44,208 nt of DNA from Anaerolineaceae bacterium. GTDB taxonomy: Bacteria; Chloroflexota; Anaerolineae; Anaerolineales; Anaerolineaceae. Location: NCBI GenBank assembly GCA_018056725.1, contig JAGPFF010000016.1, positions 1 through 44,208 on the forward strand. The letters run 5' to 3'. Within the stretch, counting starts at the first letter, position 1. Each line of letters starts with the position of its first letter. Below, one piece after another: positions 31,948 to 39,280 of the stretch. Made by a program: the position numbers and the translations under genes. The notes under the pieces were generated by a model. The model did not search any database. It was not told the DNA's origin and saw only the letters and a program-made list of their open reading frames with translations.

Positions 31948-32601
31948 ATGATCGTGATGGATAAAATGACCCCTCTTTCAGATGCTCAAAAATGGCTTCA
32001 ATGGGCGCAACGTCTTCAGGCACTGGCGCAAAGCGGGCTGCCATATACCACCAACCCGTTCGACATCGAGCGGTATCAGATGATCTCCCGATTGGCAGCG
32101 GAAATCATGGCGGATGGTGCCAGGGTGGAGCTGAAACAGGTAAGCGATATTTTCGACGCTCAGGCGGGTTATGCGACACCAAAGGTGGATATTCGCGGGG
32201 TAGTGTTCCATGAAGAAAAGTTGCTTTTTGTACGCGAATTGATGGATGGCGGAAAATGGACATTGCCTGGCGGTTGGGTGGATATTAACGAACCCCCCAG
32301 CCTGGCAGTAGAACGCGAAGTGCGTGAGGAAGCCGGGTTAATTGTCAAAGCCAGAAAATTGCTCGCTTTGTACGATCGTAACCTTCACGGTCATCCACCC
32401 TATGTTTTCCATACTTACAAGATTTTTATGCTCTGTGAATGGATTGACACGGGTATTCCCTCGCCCCTTGAAACAAGTGACCCTACCTTTTTTGCTGCTG
32501 GTGAGATTCCGGAATTATCGTTGGCTCGCGTGACCCGGGAGGAAGTGGCGCGCATGTTTGACCATCTTTACTCACCAAACCTGCCGGCAGATTTTGATTA
32601 G
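31948..32601 (+). CDS. Nudix hydrolase with N-terminal Nudix-associated domain
   Basis: A 217-residue protein. The N-terminal ~70 residues (Trp-Leu-Gln-Trp-Ala-Gln-Arg-Leu-Gln-Ala and later Asp-Ile-Phe-Asp-Ala-Gln) are of the kind that precedes some ADP-sugar or sulfur-nucleotide Nudix hydrolases. The Nudix box is intact near residue 108: Gly-x5-Glu-x7-Arg-Glu-Val-Arg-Glu-Glu-Ala-Gly-Leu, binding the catalytic metals. It hydrolyses some nucleoside diphosphate linked to another group; the substrate cannot be named. The start is not settled: ATGs at 31948, 31957 and 31966 all lack a clear ribosome-binding site. It is divergent from the valS leader, sharing the intergenic region. Confidence 0.9.
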   Translation: MIVMDKMTPLSDAQKWLQWAQRLQALAQSGLPYTTNPFDIERYQMISRLAAEIMADGARVELKQVSDIFDAQAGYATPKVDIRGVVFHEEKLLFVRELMDGGKWTLPGGWVDINEPPSLAVEREVREEAGLIVKARKLLALYDRNLHGHPPYVFHTYKIFMLCEWIDTGIPSPLETSDPTFFAAGEIPELSLARVTREEVARMFDHLYSPNLPADFD

Positions 32602-32660
32602 ACGGATTAGCGCCGACCCGGTTATACTCATACCACGATATCTAAATTCTAAGCTTGCGA

Positions 32661-34085
32661 ATGCCAATGATAAAAAATCATTCTATCTGGTTAACACTCC
32701 TCTTGCTGATGGTCTTAAGTGTGAGTTCATGTACTCCGGTAATTGCTCCTTCCAACACTCCCGGAGGTACCCATGTTCCCACTGTTGCCGTAAAACCAGT
32801 GGCTACAGAAACCCCGCTTCCTCCGGCGGTAGATGGCTTTGGCGTCGCTCCGGCAGCTCTGAAAGGATTACAAATCCATTTCATGTACCCGTGGGCAGGT
32901 GCATCGCAGGAAGAGCTTGAACGGATGGTGGACCAGTTCAATCAAACGAATGAGTGGGGAATACATGTCATTCAGACAACACCGGGTTCCACCGCTATGG
33001 AAATCAGTAAAACCTGGGAGGGAATTGCCAATCAACAGGCTCCCAATGTTCTGGCAGCACCATTAAGCTTGCTGCTGGCGATTGATGAGAAAGAAGAACT
33101 GGTGGCAGACCTGACCCCTTATGTGGAATCAGCCGCGTATGGTTTGGATGATGTCCTTCTCGCTGATTTCAATGCTGAGTTCTGGCAGGAAGATGAACTT
33201 TCAGATAAGAGGTACGGAATTCCAGCCCAGCGGAGCGCTTTGCTCATGGCATACAACTCCGCCTGGGCGGCTGAACTTGGATTTGAAGGACCCCCGATCA
33301 GTGTGGAGGATTTCAAAGAGCAGGCATGCGCTGCCAACGCTTTTTATAAAAAAGATGGAGATACGCTCAATGATGGATTGGGGGGTTGGCTGATCGATAC
33401 TGGTTCTGACACCTTTTATTCCTGGCTGTCATCTTTTGGAGCAAAGCCTTTTCTAAATGGACAGTATCGCTTTTCAGACGAGGCGGCAATTAATACCTTG
33501 AACTACCTCTTTGATTTGAAGGTGAAATCCTGCGCCTGGTCAGGGACATCCCCTCAGGTGGAACCTTATTTTGCCAACCGGCAGGCTCTGCTGATGACCA
33601 TTTGGATGCAGGATATTCCGCGCCTGGCTGAAACAATGGAACAATTAAATCCCAAAGATGCTTCATCCTGGACGCTCCTCCCGTTTCCCTCTGTAGGGAA
33701 GCCAACCATATTTGTGAGCGGTTCTTCCTATGGAATACTCCAACATAACCCCGAGGAAGACCTGGCTTCATGGTTGTTCATCCGCTGGCTCTCCCAACCT
33801 GAGCAACAAATCCGCCTGTTGAGGGTATTCCGCACACTCCCATTAGGATTACAGGCACAGAATGCCATGAACACAGAGGGAAGTAACCAGCAATGGAAAG
33901 ATGCAGTGGAAGCCAGCGGGCAAATTATTTCACCACCCGCCGATGCCGACTGGCAGGTCGTACATCCTGTATTAGAAGACGCTTCCTGGCAGCTTTTCCG
34001 GACGGAAATCACCGCCGAGAATCTGCCTGCGATTTTGACCGAGTTGGACAATCTGGCAAAAGAACTGGGTGAACGTTACCCATGA
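32661..34085 (+). CDS. Sugar-type ABC-transporter substrate-binding lipoprotein
   Basis: A 474-residue lipoprotein of the family-1 extracellular binding proteins. The signal peptide ends in Ser-Val-Ser-Ser-Cys. A Pro/Thr/Ala-rich linker follows to about residue 60, and the binding core shows Leu-Glu-Arg-Met-Val-Asp-Gln-Phe-Asn-Gln-Thr-Asn-Glu-Trp, Tyr-Gly-Ile-Pro-Ala-Gln-Arg-Ser-Ala-Leu-Leu-Met-Ala-Tyr-Asn and a late Ala-Ser-Trp-Leu-Phe-Ile-Arg-Trp-Leu. The ligand is probably a sugar or oligosaccharide; no permease or ATPase gene is adjacent, which is odd. The stop overlaps the RNase HI start (ATGA), so both are translated in a coupled way. The exact start is uncertain (ATG 32661 or 32667). 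Confidence 0.85.
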   Translation: MPMIKNHSIWLTLLLLMVLSVSSCTPVIAPSNTPGGTHVPTVAVKPVATETPLPPAVDGFGVAPAALKGLQIHFMYPWAGASQEELERMVDQFNQTNEWGIHVIQTTPGSTAMEISKTWEGIANQQAPNVLAAPLSLLLAIDEKEELVADLTPYVESAAYGLDDVLLADFNAEFWQEDELSDKRYGIPAQRSALLMAYNSAWAAELGFEGPPISVEDFKEQACAANAFYKKDGDTLNDGLGGWLIDTGSDTFYSWLSSFGAKPFLNGQYRFSDEAAINTLNYLFDLKVKSCAWSGTSPQVEPYFANRQALLMTIWMQDIPRLAETMEQLNPKDASSWTLLPFPSVGKPTIFVSGSSYGILQHNPEEDLASWLFIRWLSQPEQQIRLLRVFRTLPLGLQAQNAMNTEGSNQQWKDAVEASGQIISPPADADWQVVHPVLEDASWQLFRTEITAENLPAILTELDNLAKELGERYP

Positions 34086-34546
34086 TGGAAGAGGTAATCA
34101 TTTATACGGATGGCGGCTGCGACCCCAACCCCGGTCCGGGTGGTTGGGCTGCCGTTATCCTGTGGGGCGAGAAACGGCATGAACTTTGGGGAGCGGAACT
34201 GGAAACGACGAACAACCGCATGGAGTTAACTGCCGCAATCGAGGCACTGCGCTGGCTTAAAACCCCAAGCAGGGTGACTCTCTACACAGATTCGCAATAT
34301 CTGCAAAAGGGAATTAATGAGTGGATGCCAAAATGGCTGGCAAAGAATTGGCGCGGTGCGAACGGTCCGGTTGCCAATCAGGAATTGTGGCAGGAACTAT
34401 TAAGAGTGAGCTCCCCACATCAAGTCACCTGGCAGTGGCTGAGAGGTCACACCGGTAATGTGGAAAATGAACGCGTGGATCGCCTTTGCCGGCAGGCGCG
34501 TGCCAGGCTTACTCAAGGACATCTCCATCAACAGCGGGGGAATTAA
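34082..34546 (+). CDS. rnhA: Ribonuclease HI
   Basis: A 154-residue RNase HI of ordinary length. The catalytic carboxylates are Asp10 (Tyr-Thr-Asp-Gly-Gly), Glu49 (Asn-Asn-Arg-Met-Glu-Leu), Asp71 (Tyr-Thr-Asp-Ser) and Asp134, with His124 in Arg-Gly-His-Thr-Gly. It degrades RNA in RNA-DNA hybrids. An ATG directly follows another (34082 and 34085), so one extra Met is possible. Its start overlaps the upstream lipoprotein stop. Its last 38 bases overlap, tail to tail, the 3' end of the antiporter gene on the other strand, so the two convergent transcripts are complementary there. Confidence 0.97.
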   Translation: MMEEVIIYTDGGCDPNPGPGGWAAVILWGEKRHELWGAELETTNNRMELTAAIEALRWLKTPSRVTLYTDSQYLQKGINEWMPKWLAKNWRGANGPVANQELWQELLRVSSPHQVTWQWLRGHTGNVENERVDRLCRQARARLTQGHLHQQRGN

Positions 34547-35993
34547 GCATTCTACATGCGGTTTGATAGACTGCCTCTTCGGACAGGCTGATCAGAACGT
34601 CGCCAGGTTGAATCACCGTACTTCCGTTTGCCTGCAGATAAACACCGGCTCTTGAAATCAAAATAATCAAATAAGAAGGGGGAAGTTTTAGTTCATAGAT
34701 CGCTTTGCCACAAGCAGGAGAATCAGGCGCGATCTTGATTTCCCTTAATTTGCCTGTTATTTTCTCATCTGAAACGATTTCCAGCGGCAATGGGGATTCA
34801 GGATGTAAGGGCTCATCCACCTTCAACCAGCGCGACACAGGAACCAGCGAAGTTCCTTGAAGCAAAACAGACGTAATAACGATGAAAAAAACCAGGTTGA
34901 AGATCAGGTCGGCACTTTCAATTCCTGCCACCAGCGGGAAAGTAGCCAGCACAATTGGAACGGCTCCCCGCAACCCCACCCAGGAGATGTAGATTTTTTC
35001 ACGCAAGGAATAGCGAAAAGGAATAAGCGAAACAAACACTGCCAGTGGACGGGCAATGAACATCAAACAAAAAGCGATCAACATCCCCGGGAGAACAACC
35101 GGTAGGATATGGGACGGGAAAACGAGCAGACCAAGAGTGATGAAGAGCGTAATTTGTGCCAGCCAGGCGTTGCCATCAAAGAAACGCAACAGGCTGCGCT
35201 TATGAAGAAATTCAGCGCGACCCAACAGCAACCCCAAAATGTATACAGCGAGAAAACCGCTTCCCTCGAGCAGGGTGGTAATTCCAAAGGTGAGGAAGAC
35301 AAGCGCAAACGCGAGCACCGGGTACAGCCCTTGATAACCAAGTTTCAATCGATTAATGAGGAAGAGGGAAAGGCGGCTCATCACCCAGCCTATCAGAAAG
35401 CCAATGCCCATTTGCATCAAGAAAAGAAAGAGAAGACTCCCGGCTTTCAATCCCGGATTTTGAATGAATTGAAGGATCCCGATGGTGAGAAAAATCGCCA
35501 TAGGATCGTTACTTCCGGATTCCAACTCGAGTAATGGTTTAAGGTTACCCTTAAGGCTGACTCCTTTGGAACGCAACAGGGAAAACACCGCGGCTGCATC
35601 CGTAGAGGAAGCTATGGCTCCGATTAATAAAGATAAGGACCATTCCAAATTAAGAAGCAAATGGATAAAGATACCCATCAGCCCGGCGGTAAGTAAAACG
35701 CCAATGGTGGCGAGAGAAAAACCAGCCTTGAAAACAGGCTGGATACTTTGCCAATTGGTATCCATTCCACCTGAGAAAAGGATAATCGCCAGGGCAACAG
35801 TTGAGATCCATTGAGTCAGTTCGGGGTCATCGAAATAAATCCCGCCAAGCCCTTCTGAACCGGCGAGCATTCCCAGAGCAAGAAAGAGCAGCAGGATGGG
35901 AATACCAAAACGTTCAGAGACCTTGCTGACCATGACAGCCAGAAGGACCAGAATGGAGCCAATAATGAAGATGATATCCAGATTAGCGGGCAT
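34509..35993 (-). CDS. Potassium/cation-proton antiporter (CPA1, NhaP2/CvrA-like)
   Basis: A 494-residue membrane protein with about 12 helices. The CPA1 hallmarks are Gly-Ala-Ile-Ala-Ser-Ser-Thr-Asp-Ala-Ala-Ala-Val-Phe-Ser and, further on, Leu-Glu-Ser-Gly-Ser-Asn-Asp-Pro-Met-Ala. The C-terminal ~90 residues are a cytosolic TrkA_C-like regulatory domain (residues ~405-490). Such proteins swap K+ or Na+ for H+; the specific cation is inferred from the NhaP2 resemblance. There is no strong ribosome-binding site before the ATG at 35993. In bacteria that use c-di-AMP, this class of transporters is often regulated by it through the TrkA_C domain, which might link it to the DUF970 proteins here, but that is speculative. 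Confidence 0.9.
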   Translation of the reverse strand: MPANLDIIFIIGSILVLLAVMVSKVSERFGIPILLLFLALGMLAGSEGLGGIYFDDPELTQWISTVALAIILFSGGMDTNWQSIQPVFKAGFSLATIGVLLTAGLMGIFIHLLLNLEWSLSLLIGAIASSTDAAAVFSLLRSKGVSLKGNLKPLLELESGSNDPMAIFLTIGILQFIQNPGLKAGSLLFLFLMQMGIGFLIGWVMSRLSLFLINRLKLGYQGLYPVLAFALVFLTFGITTLLEGSGFLAVYILGLLLGRAEFLHKRSLLRFFDGNAWLAQITLFITLGLLVFPSHILPVVLPGMLIAFCLMFIARPLAVFVSLIPFRYSLREKIYISWVGLRGAVPIVLATFPLVAGIESADLIFNLVFFIVITSVLLQGTSLVPVSRWLKVDEPLHPESPLPLEIVSDEKITGKLREIKIAPDSPACGKAIYELKLPPSYLIILISRAGVYLQANGSTVIQPGDVLISLSEEAVYQTACRMLNSPAVDGDVLE

Positions 35994-36122
35994 GGGCGTT
36001 TTCCAGATGGAGAAAATTTTCCGGTAACAGAAGGATATTATTCTCCTTGAAAAGGGCGTGGCGCTCGTACACAGGGGCTTGACTTGAAAAGCAACTTCAG
36101 ATGCGGAAAGGGTGAAAAAGAG
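35994..36122. other. Gap between the antiporter and tRNA-Cys
   Basis: No gene. A pyrimidine-rich stretch follows the tRNA-Cys 3' end but no clear terminator hairpin, so the antiporter may be read from the tRNA-Cys promoter. Confidence 0.35.
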
Positions 36123-36194
36123 AGGCGACGATGGGATTTGAACCCATGATCAGGGTTTTGCAGACCCTTGCCTTAGCCTCTTGGCCACGTCGCC
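36123..36194 (-). tRNA. tRNA-Cys(GCA)
   Basis: A 72-base tRNA. Acceptor GGCGACG/CGTCGCC, anticodon loop TCTGCAAAA with stem AGGG/CCCT (anticodon GCA), T-loop TTCAAAT, discriminator T. CCA is not encoded. Its promoter is 5-8 bases upstream. Confidence 0.97.
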
Positions 36195-36205
36195 TTACGG
36201 AAAGG

Positions 36206-36234
36206 ATTTTATCAGACTCTTAAATCAGGGTCAA
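36206..36234 (-). promoter_or_regulatory. Promoter of tRNA-Cys
   Basis: Minus-strand TTGACC (36234-36229), 17-base spacer, TAAAAT (36211-36206). The start should fall close to the mature tRNA 5' end. Confidence 0.75.
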
Positions 36235-36332
36235 GCAAATCCTAAAAAATGAATCCCGGCATGATTCTGGTGCATGGCGAGGAAGAGAAAATAAACCACG
36301 GAAACAGCAATGCACAGTGCGAGCGAAAACAT

Positions 36333-36662
36333 GCGCAGCCTCCCGGAGCCAATAAAAAAACAACCCGCTTGGGGTTGTTTAGAGCGGGCGATGGGAGTGC
36401 GCAGCCTCCCGGAGCCAATAAAAAAACAACCCGCTTGGGGTTGTTTAGAGCGGGCGATGGGAGTGCGCAGCCTCCCGGAGCCAATAAAAAAACAACCCGC
36501 TTAGGGTTGTTTAGAGCGGGCGATGGGAGTGCGCAGCCTCCCGGAGCCAATAAAAAAACAACCCGCTTAGGGTTGTTTAGAGCGGGCGATGGGAGTGCGC
36601 AGCCTCCCGGAGCCAATAAAAAAACAACCCGCTTAGGGTTGTTTAGAGCGGGCGATGGGACT
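36333..36662 (-). repeat. Five tandem 66-bp units of tRNA-Gly tail plus terminator
   Basis: Exact 66-bp period with units starting at 36333, 36399, 36465, 36531 and 36597. Read on the minus strand (the direction of tRNA-Gly), each unit holds the last 14 bases of the tRNA-Gly gene (TCCCATCGCCCGCT), then the hairpin AACAACCC-loop-GGGTTGTT followed by a run of seven T, then a spacer ATTGGCTCCGGGAGGCTGCG. The unit nearest the tRNA is the natural tRNA end and terminator. Copies differ at one loop base: the two far units have G and the three near ones A on the plus strand. As 66 is a multiple of three, both strands show long but meaningless repeating frames. Confidence 0.97.
36618..36646 (-). terminator. 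Terminator of tRNA-Gly (first of five)
   Basis: AACAACCC-TAAGC-GGGTTGTT then TTTTTTT, directly downstream of the tRNA-Gly end. Four more copies lie at 66-base intervals. Confidence 0.9.
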
Positions 36663-36719
36663 CGAACCCACGACCTTCTCCTTGGCAAGGAGACATTCTA
36701 CCAACTGAACCACGCCCGC
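36647..36719 (-). tRNA. tRNA-Gly(GCC)
   Basis: A 73-base tRNA. Acceptor GCGGGCG/CGCCCGC, D-arm GTTCAGTTGGTAGAAT, anticodon stem CTCCT/AGGAG with loop TGCCA (anticodon GCC), T-loop TTCGAGT and discriminator T. CCA is not encoded. Its last 14 bases are copied in each unit of the tandem array just downstream. Confidence 0.97.
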
Positions 36720-36741
36720 AGTCATCTGAATGACAAAGGCG

Positions 36742-36770
36742 ATTTTACTTGAACTTGGAATTCGCGTCAA
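36742..36770 (-). promoter_or_regulatory. Promoter of tRNA-Gly
   Basis: Minus-strand TTGACG (36770-36765), 17-base spacer, TAAAAT (36747-36742). Confidence 0.7.
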
Positions 36771-36794
36771 CCCTTTTTCAGGAATCGCACAGGG

Positions 36795-36800
36795 TATAAT
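36795..36800 (+). promoter_or_regulatory. -10 box of rsmG
   Basis: TATAAT ends ten bases before the rsmG ATG, with no good -35 seen. The short distance suggests a leaderless or nearly leaderless mRNA. Confidence 0.4.
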
Positions 36801-36810
36801 CAAACCGGCT

Positions 36811-37524
36811 ATGGAAAAATTCATTTCCGATACCTTAAATCTAACCGGCATTTCTTTATCAGCGCGTCAAGTGCGTATGTTTCAGATATATGAGCAGGAG
36901 CTGATCCTCTGGAACGAAAAGTTTAATTTGACCGCGATTCGGGATTACGAAGGGATCCGCACCAAGCATTTCCTGGATTCACTGACTGTCTTAAGTGAAA
37001 TGACTTCACCAGTGCCGAGCAGAGTTGTGGATGTTGGCACAGGTGCGGGGTTTCCGGGCTTACCCCTGAAAATCGTTATGCCTGATTTGCACCTGACATT
37101 AGTGGAATCGGTTGGAAAGAAAGTCGACTTTTGCCGTCACATGGTGGAAACCCTTCGCCTTGAAAATGTTGAGCTGGTTACGGCGCGTGCTGAAGATATT
37201 GGTCAGATGGAGAAATACCGCGAGAAATTTGACTGGGCGATTGCCCGCGGCGCGGTGGCTGTGATGCCAGTGCTGGCAGAATATCTGCTCCCATTGGTCA
37301 GGGTGGGGGGGTGCATTCTGGCACAAAAGGGTGAAAATGCCCGCGCCGAAACCCAATCTGCCGAACGGGCTTTCTGTATTCTGGGGGGGAATTTACGTAG
37401 AATTCGTTCTCTGACCCTACCGGGTGTGGTGGACGAGCGTTACCTGGTGGTAGTGGAAAAAAAGGCAGCTACGCCAAAGCAATATCCGCGTCGTGCGGGG
37501 ATTCCCGCAAAAAAGGCGTTGTAA
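36811..37524 (+). CDS. rsmG: 16S rRNA (guanine-N7)-methyltransferase RsmG
   Basis: A 237-residue RsmG/GidB. The N-terminal helix region holds the family's Leu-Trp-Asn-Glu-Lys-Phe-Asn-Leu-Thr-Ala-Ile. The SAM-binding motif is Val-Val-Asp-Val-Gly-Thr-Gly-Ala-Gly-Phe-Pro-Gly-Leu-Pro-Leu, followed by Leu-Val-Glu-Ser-Val-Gly-Lys-Lys and Ile-Ala-Arg-Gly-Ala-Val. It methylates G527 (E. coli numbering) of 16S rRNA. The ATG at 36811 gives the typical N-terminus and follows a -10 box by ten bases; a longer frame from 36730 crosses the tRNA-Gly promoter and is rejected. Its stop is one base from the stop of the convergent recF gene, with no terminator between. Confidence 0.96.
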   Translation: MEKFISDTLNLTGISLSARQVRMFQIYEQELILWNEKFNLTAIRDYEGIRTKHFLDSLTVLSEMTSPVPSRVVDVGTGAGFPGLPLKIVMPDLHLTLVESVGKKVDFCRHMVETLRLENVELVTARAEDIGQMEKYREKFDWAIARGAVAVMPVLAEYLLPLVRVGGCILAQKGENARAETQSAERAFCILGGNLRRIRSLTLPGVVDERYLVVVEKKAATPKQYPRRAGIPAKKAL

Positions 37525-37525
37525 G

Positions 37526-38740
37526 CTATTCACCCTGGGTCAGGCGCGTGATATTTCCGCTCTCAACCTGCCAGCGTTCACATTTTTCACGAAAATCAGC
37601 AGGAAATAAATTCATATCCGTCGTGGTGAGGATGGCTTGTTCAACGGTGTCAAGATAATCAAGCAGGTATTTTCGTCGGTCCGTATCCAGTTCAGCCAGT
37701 GTTTCATCCAACAACAGAACCGGACATTGCCCGGTCTTTGCTTTCAGCCATTCGACTTCAGCGAGCTTGAGGGAAAGCAAAGCCGTGCGAATCTGACCCC
37801 GTGAGCCGTAGTCCGTAAGGTCAATGCCGTTGCACAAAACGCGCATCTCATCACGGTGTGGTCCGATTGTGGTAACCCCGCGGGCAATCTCCTCCTGCCG
37901 GATTTGTTTAAGCTGCGCAAGGAACCCCTGTTTGATCTTTTCAATGGTCAACCCGTTTCGCTGAACTTGAACCTGAATTGGCAGGGCGAACTGACCTTCT
38001 GGTGCGGGAAGGGGATCATAGGAAGGGTGATAGAGCAGGCGCAGCACTTCGGTAGCGCCAGTGAGTTTTTCATGAATGCGTTTTGCCAGAGCCTCGAGTT
38101 CCTGTATCGCTTCCGCACGCGAGGCGATAAGGATGGCTCCCCGTGAAACGAGGATGTCATCCCAGTAATCAAGCTGGGAAGGATCGCCGCCGTGCTCTGA
38201 AAGTAATTTGAGCAAGGCATTGCGCTGCGTCAGGGCTTGGGTGTATTCACTGAGTGCCTGCGTGTAAACAGGTTGCGCTTGAGAAATCGCCAGGTTCAAG
38301 TAACGGCGTCGTTCTTCCGGTCCATCCTCCAAAATACCAGTCATCTGCGGCAAAAAGATTACCGCGCTAAATTCCCCGATGATCTGGGCAGGGGAAATTT
38401 TAACGCCATCCAGTAAGACTTCTTTACGCAGCCGGCTTCCGCCATTACCGTTGGACTCTTGAATCAGGCGGACTTCAAGCCGGTGAGGGCGATCTTCTTT
38501 CTGATAAAGAGCAACCAATCTGGCAACAGATAGTTTCTCCCGCGAAGCGATAAAATTTACCAGTTGGCGGTCATTCTGAGCATGGAATGAGGTAAACGTT
38601 GCCAGGTAATAGATGGCTTCCAGCAGAGAGGTTTTGCCCTGCGCGTTTGAACCGATGAGCAAAAGAACCCGCCGGGGAACATCGACATCCAGGCGGGAGA
38701 AAAGGCGGAAGTTCGTTAGGGATAGACGGGTCAAATACAT
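37526..38740 (-). CDS. recF: DNA replication and repair protein RecF
   Basis: A 404-residue SMC-like ATPase. Walker A G30-S-N-A-Q-G-K-T37 near the N-terminus and Walker B Leu-Leu-Leu-Asp-Glu-Thr-Leu-Ala-Glu-Leu-Asp near residue 342 are present, as is Gly-Ser-Arg-Gly-Gln in the signature region. RecF binds gapped duplex DNA with ATP and, with RecO and RecR, guides RecA loading; recR is also in this window. In many bacteria recF sits beside dnaA and dnaN, but here it follows def by only 3 bases and ends beside rsmG. The tight spacing argues for coupled expression with the two upstream genes. Confidence 0.95.
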   Translation of the reverse strand: MYLTRLSLTNFRLFSRLDVDVPRRVLLLIGSNAQGKTSLLEAIYYLATFTSFHAQNDRQLVNFIASREKLSVARLVALYQKEDRPHRLEVRLIQESNGNGGSRLRKEVLLDGVKISPAQIIGEFSAVIFLPQMTGILEDGPEERRRYLNLAISQAQPVYTQALSEYTQALTQRNALLKLLSEHGGDPSQLDYWDDILVSRGAILIASRAEAIQELEALAKRIHEKLTGATEVLRLLYHPSYDPLPAPEGQFALPIQVQVQRNGLTIEKIKQGFLAQLKQIRQEEIARGVTTIGPHRDEMRVLCNGIDLTDYGSRGQIRTALLSLKLAEVEWLKAKTGQCPVLLLDETLAELDTDRRKYLLDYLDTVEQAILTTTDMNLFPADFREKCERWQVESGNITRLTQGE

Positions 38741-38743
38741 AGA

Positions 38744-39250
38744 TCAGTCACGCGGAACATCTTCATCTGGCGCGGGCTTCCAGACGCGCAGCGCCCGATC
38801 GGGATAGACGATGCCATCCAGGTGATCCATTTCGTGCTGGAAAATTCGTGCCAGCCAGCCCTCAGCCTTTATCCGCGTGGGCTTGCCATGACGGTTGAAT
38901 CCTTTCACCGTGATGGATTGATGGCGTTCCACTTCGCCCACCAGGTCAGGGATGGATAAACATCCTTCAATCCCCTTTATCATTTCCTCTGATGAGGCAG
39001 TAATTTCCGGGTTGGCAACGACGTAAAGCTTGGGTGGAATCGCTTCATCGTCTTCGTCTCCGAATTCCACCACAATCAGCCGTTGCGAGATGGCGACCTG
39101 AGGTGCCGCCAGACCCACGCCGGGCGCCTCATGCAGGGTTTCGATCATATCATTGACCAATTGCTGAAAATCCTTGCCAAAATCAGTGACTTTATGGGCT
39201 TTTCTTCTCAGGATTGGATCGGGTAAGGTGATTATTTCGCGTAATGCCAT
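38744..39250 (-). CDS. def: Peptide deformylase
   Basis: A 168-residue deformylase with all three motifs: G44-V-G-L-A-A-P-Q, E95-G-C-L-S (Cys97 is a metal ligand) and His139-Glu-Met-Asp-His143. It removes the formyl group from new polypeptides, with a Fe or Zn ion held by Cys97, His139 and His143. The ATG has AGGA about eight bases upstream. It lies between the cNMP/PH membrane protein gene (30 bases) and recF (3 bases) and is in the same operon. A short acidic insert after residue 60 is a minor lineage variation. Confidence 0.97.
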   Translation of the reverse strand: MALREIITLPDPILRRKAHKVTDFGKDFQQLVNDMIETLHEAPGVGLAAPQVAISQRLIVVEFGDEDDEAIPPKLYVVANPEITASSEEMIKGIEGCLSIPDLVGEVERHQSITVKGFNRHGKPTRIKAEGWLARIFQHEMDHLDGIVYPDRALRVWKPAPDEDVPRD

Positions 39251-39280
39251 TTCTATTCCTTTCTTATGCCGATCCGTATT

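Noticed and set aside
36333..36662. CRISPR array
   Set aside because: The units are contiguous and identical with no unique spacers, and each contains a tRNA end and terminator.
36242..36752. Long open frames on both strands encoding a 22-residue repeat protein
   Set aside because: They arise because the 66-bp tandem repeat is a multiple of three. They run through tRNA-Gly and its terminators and have no start signals.
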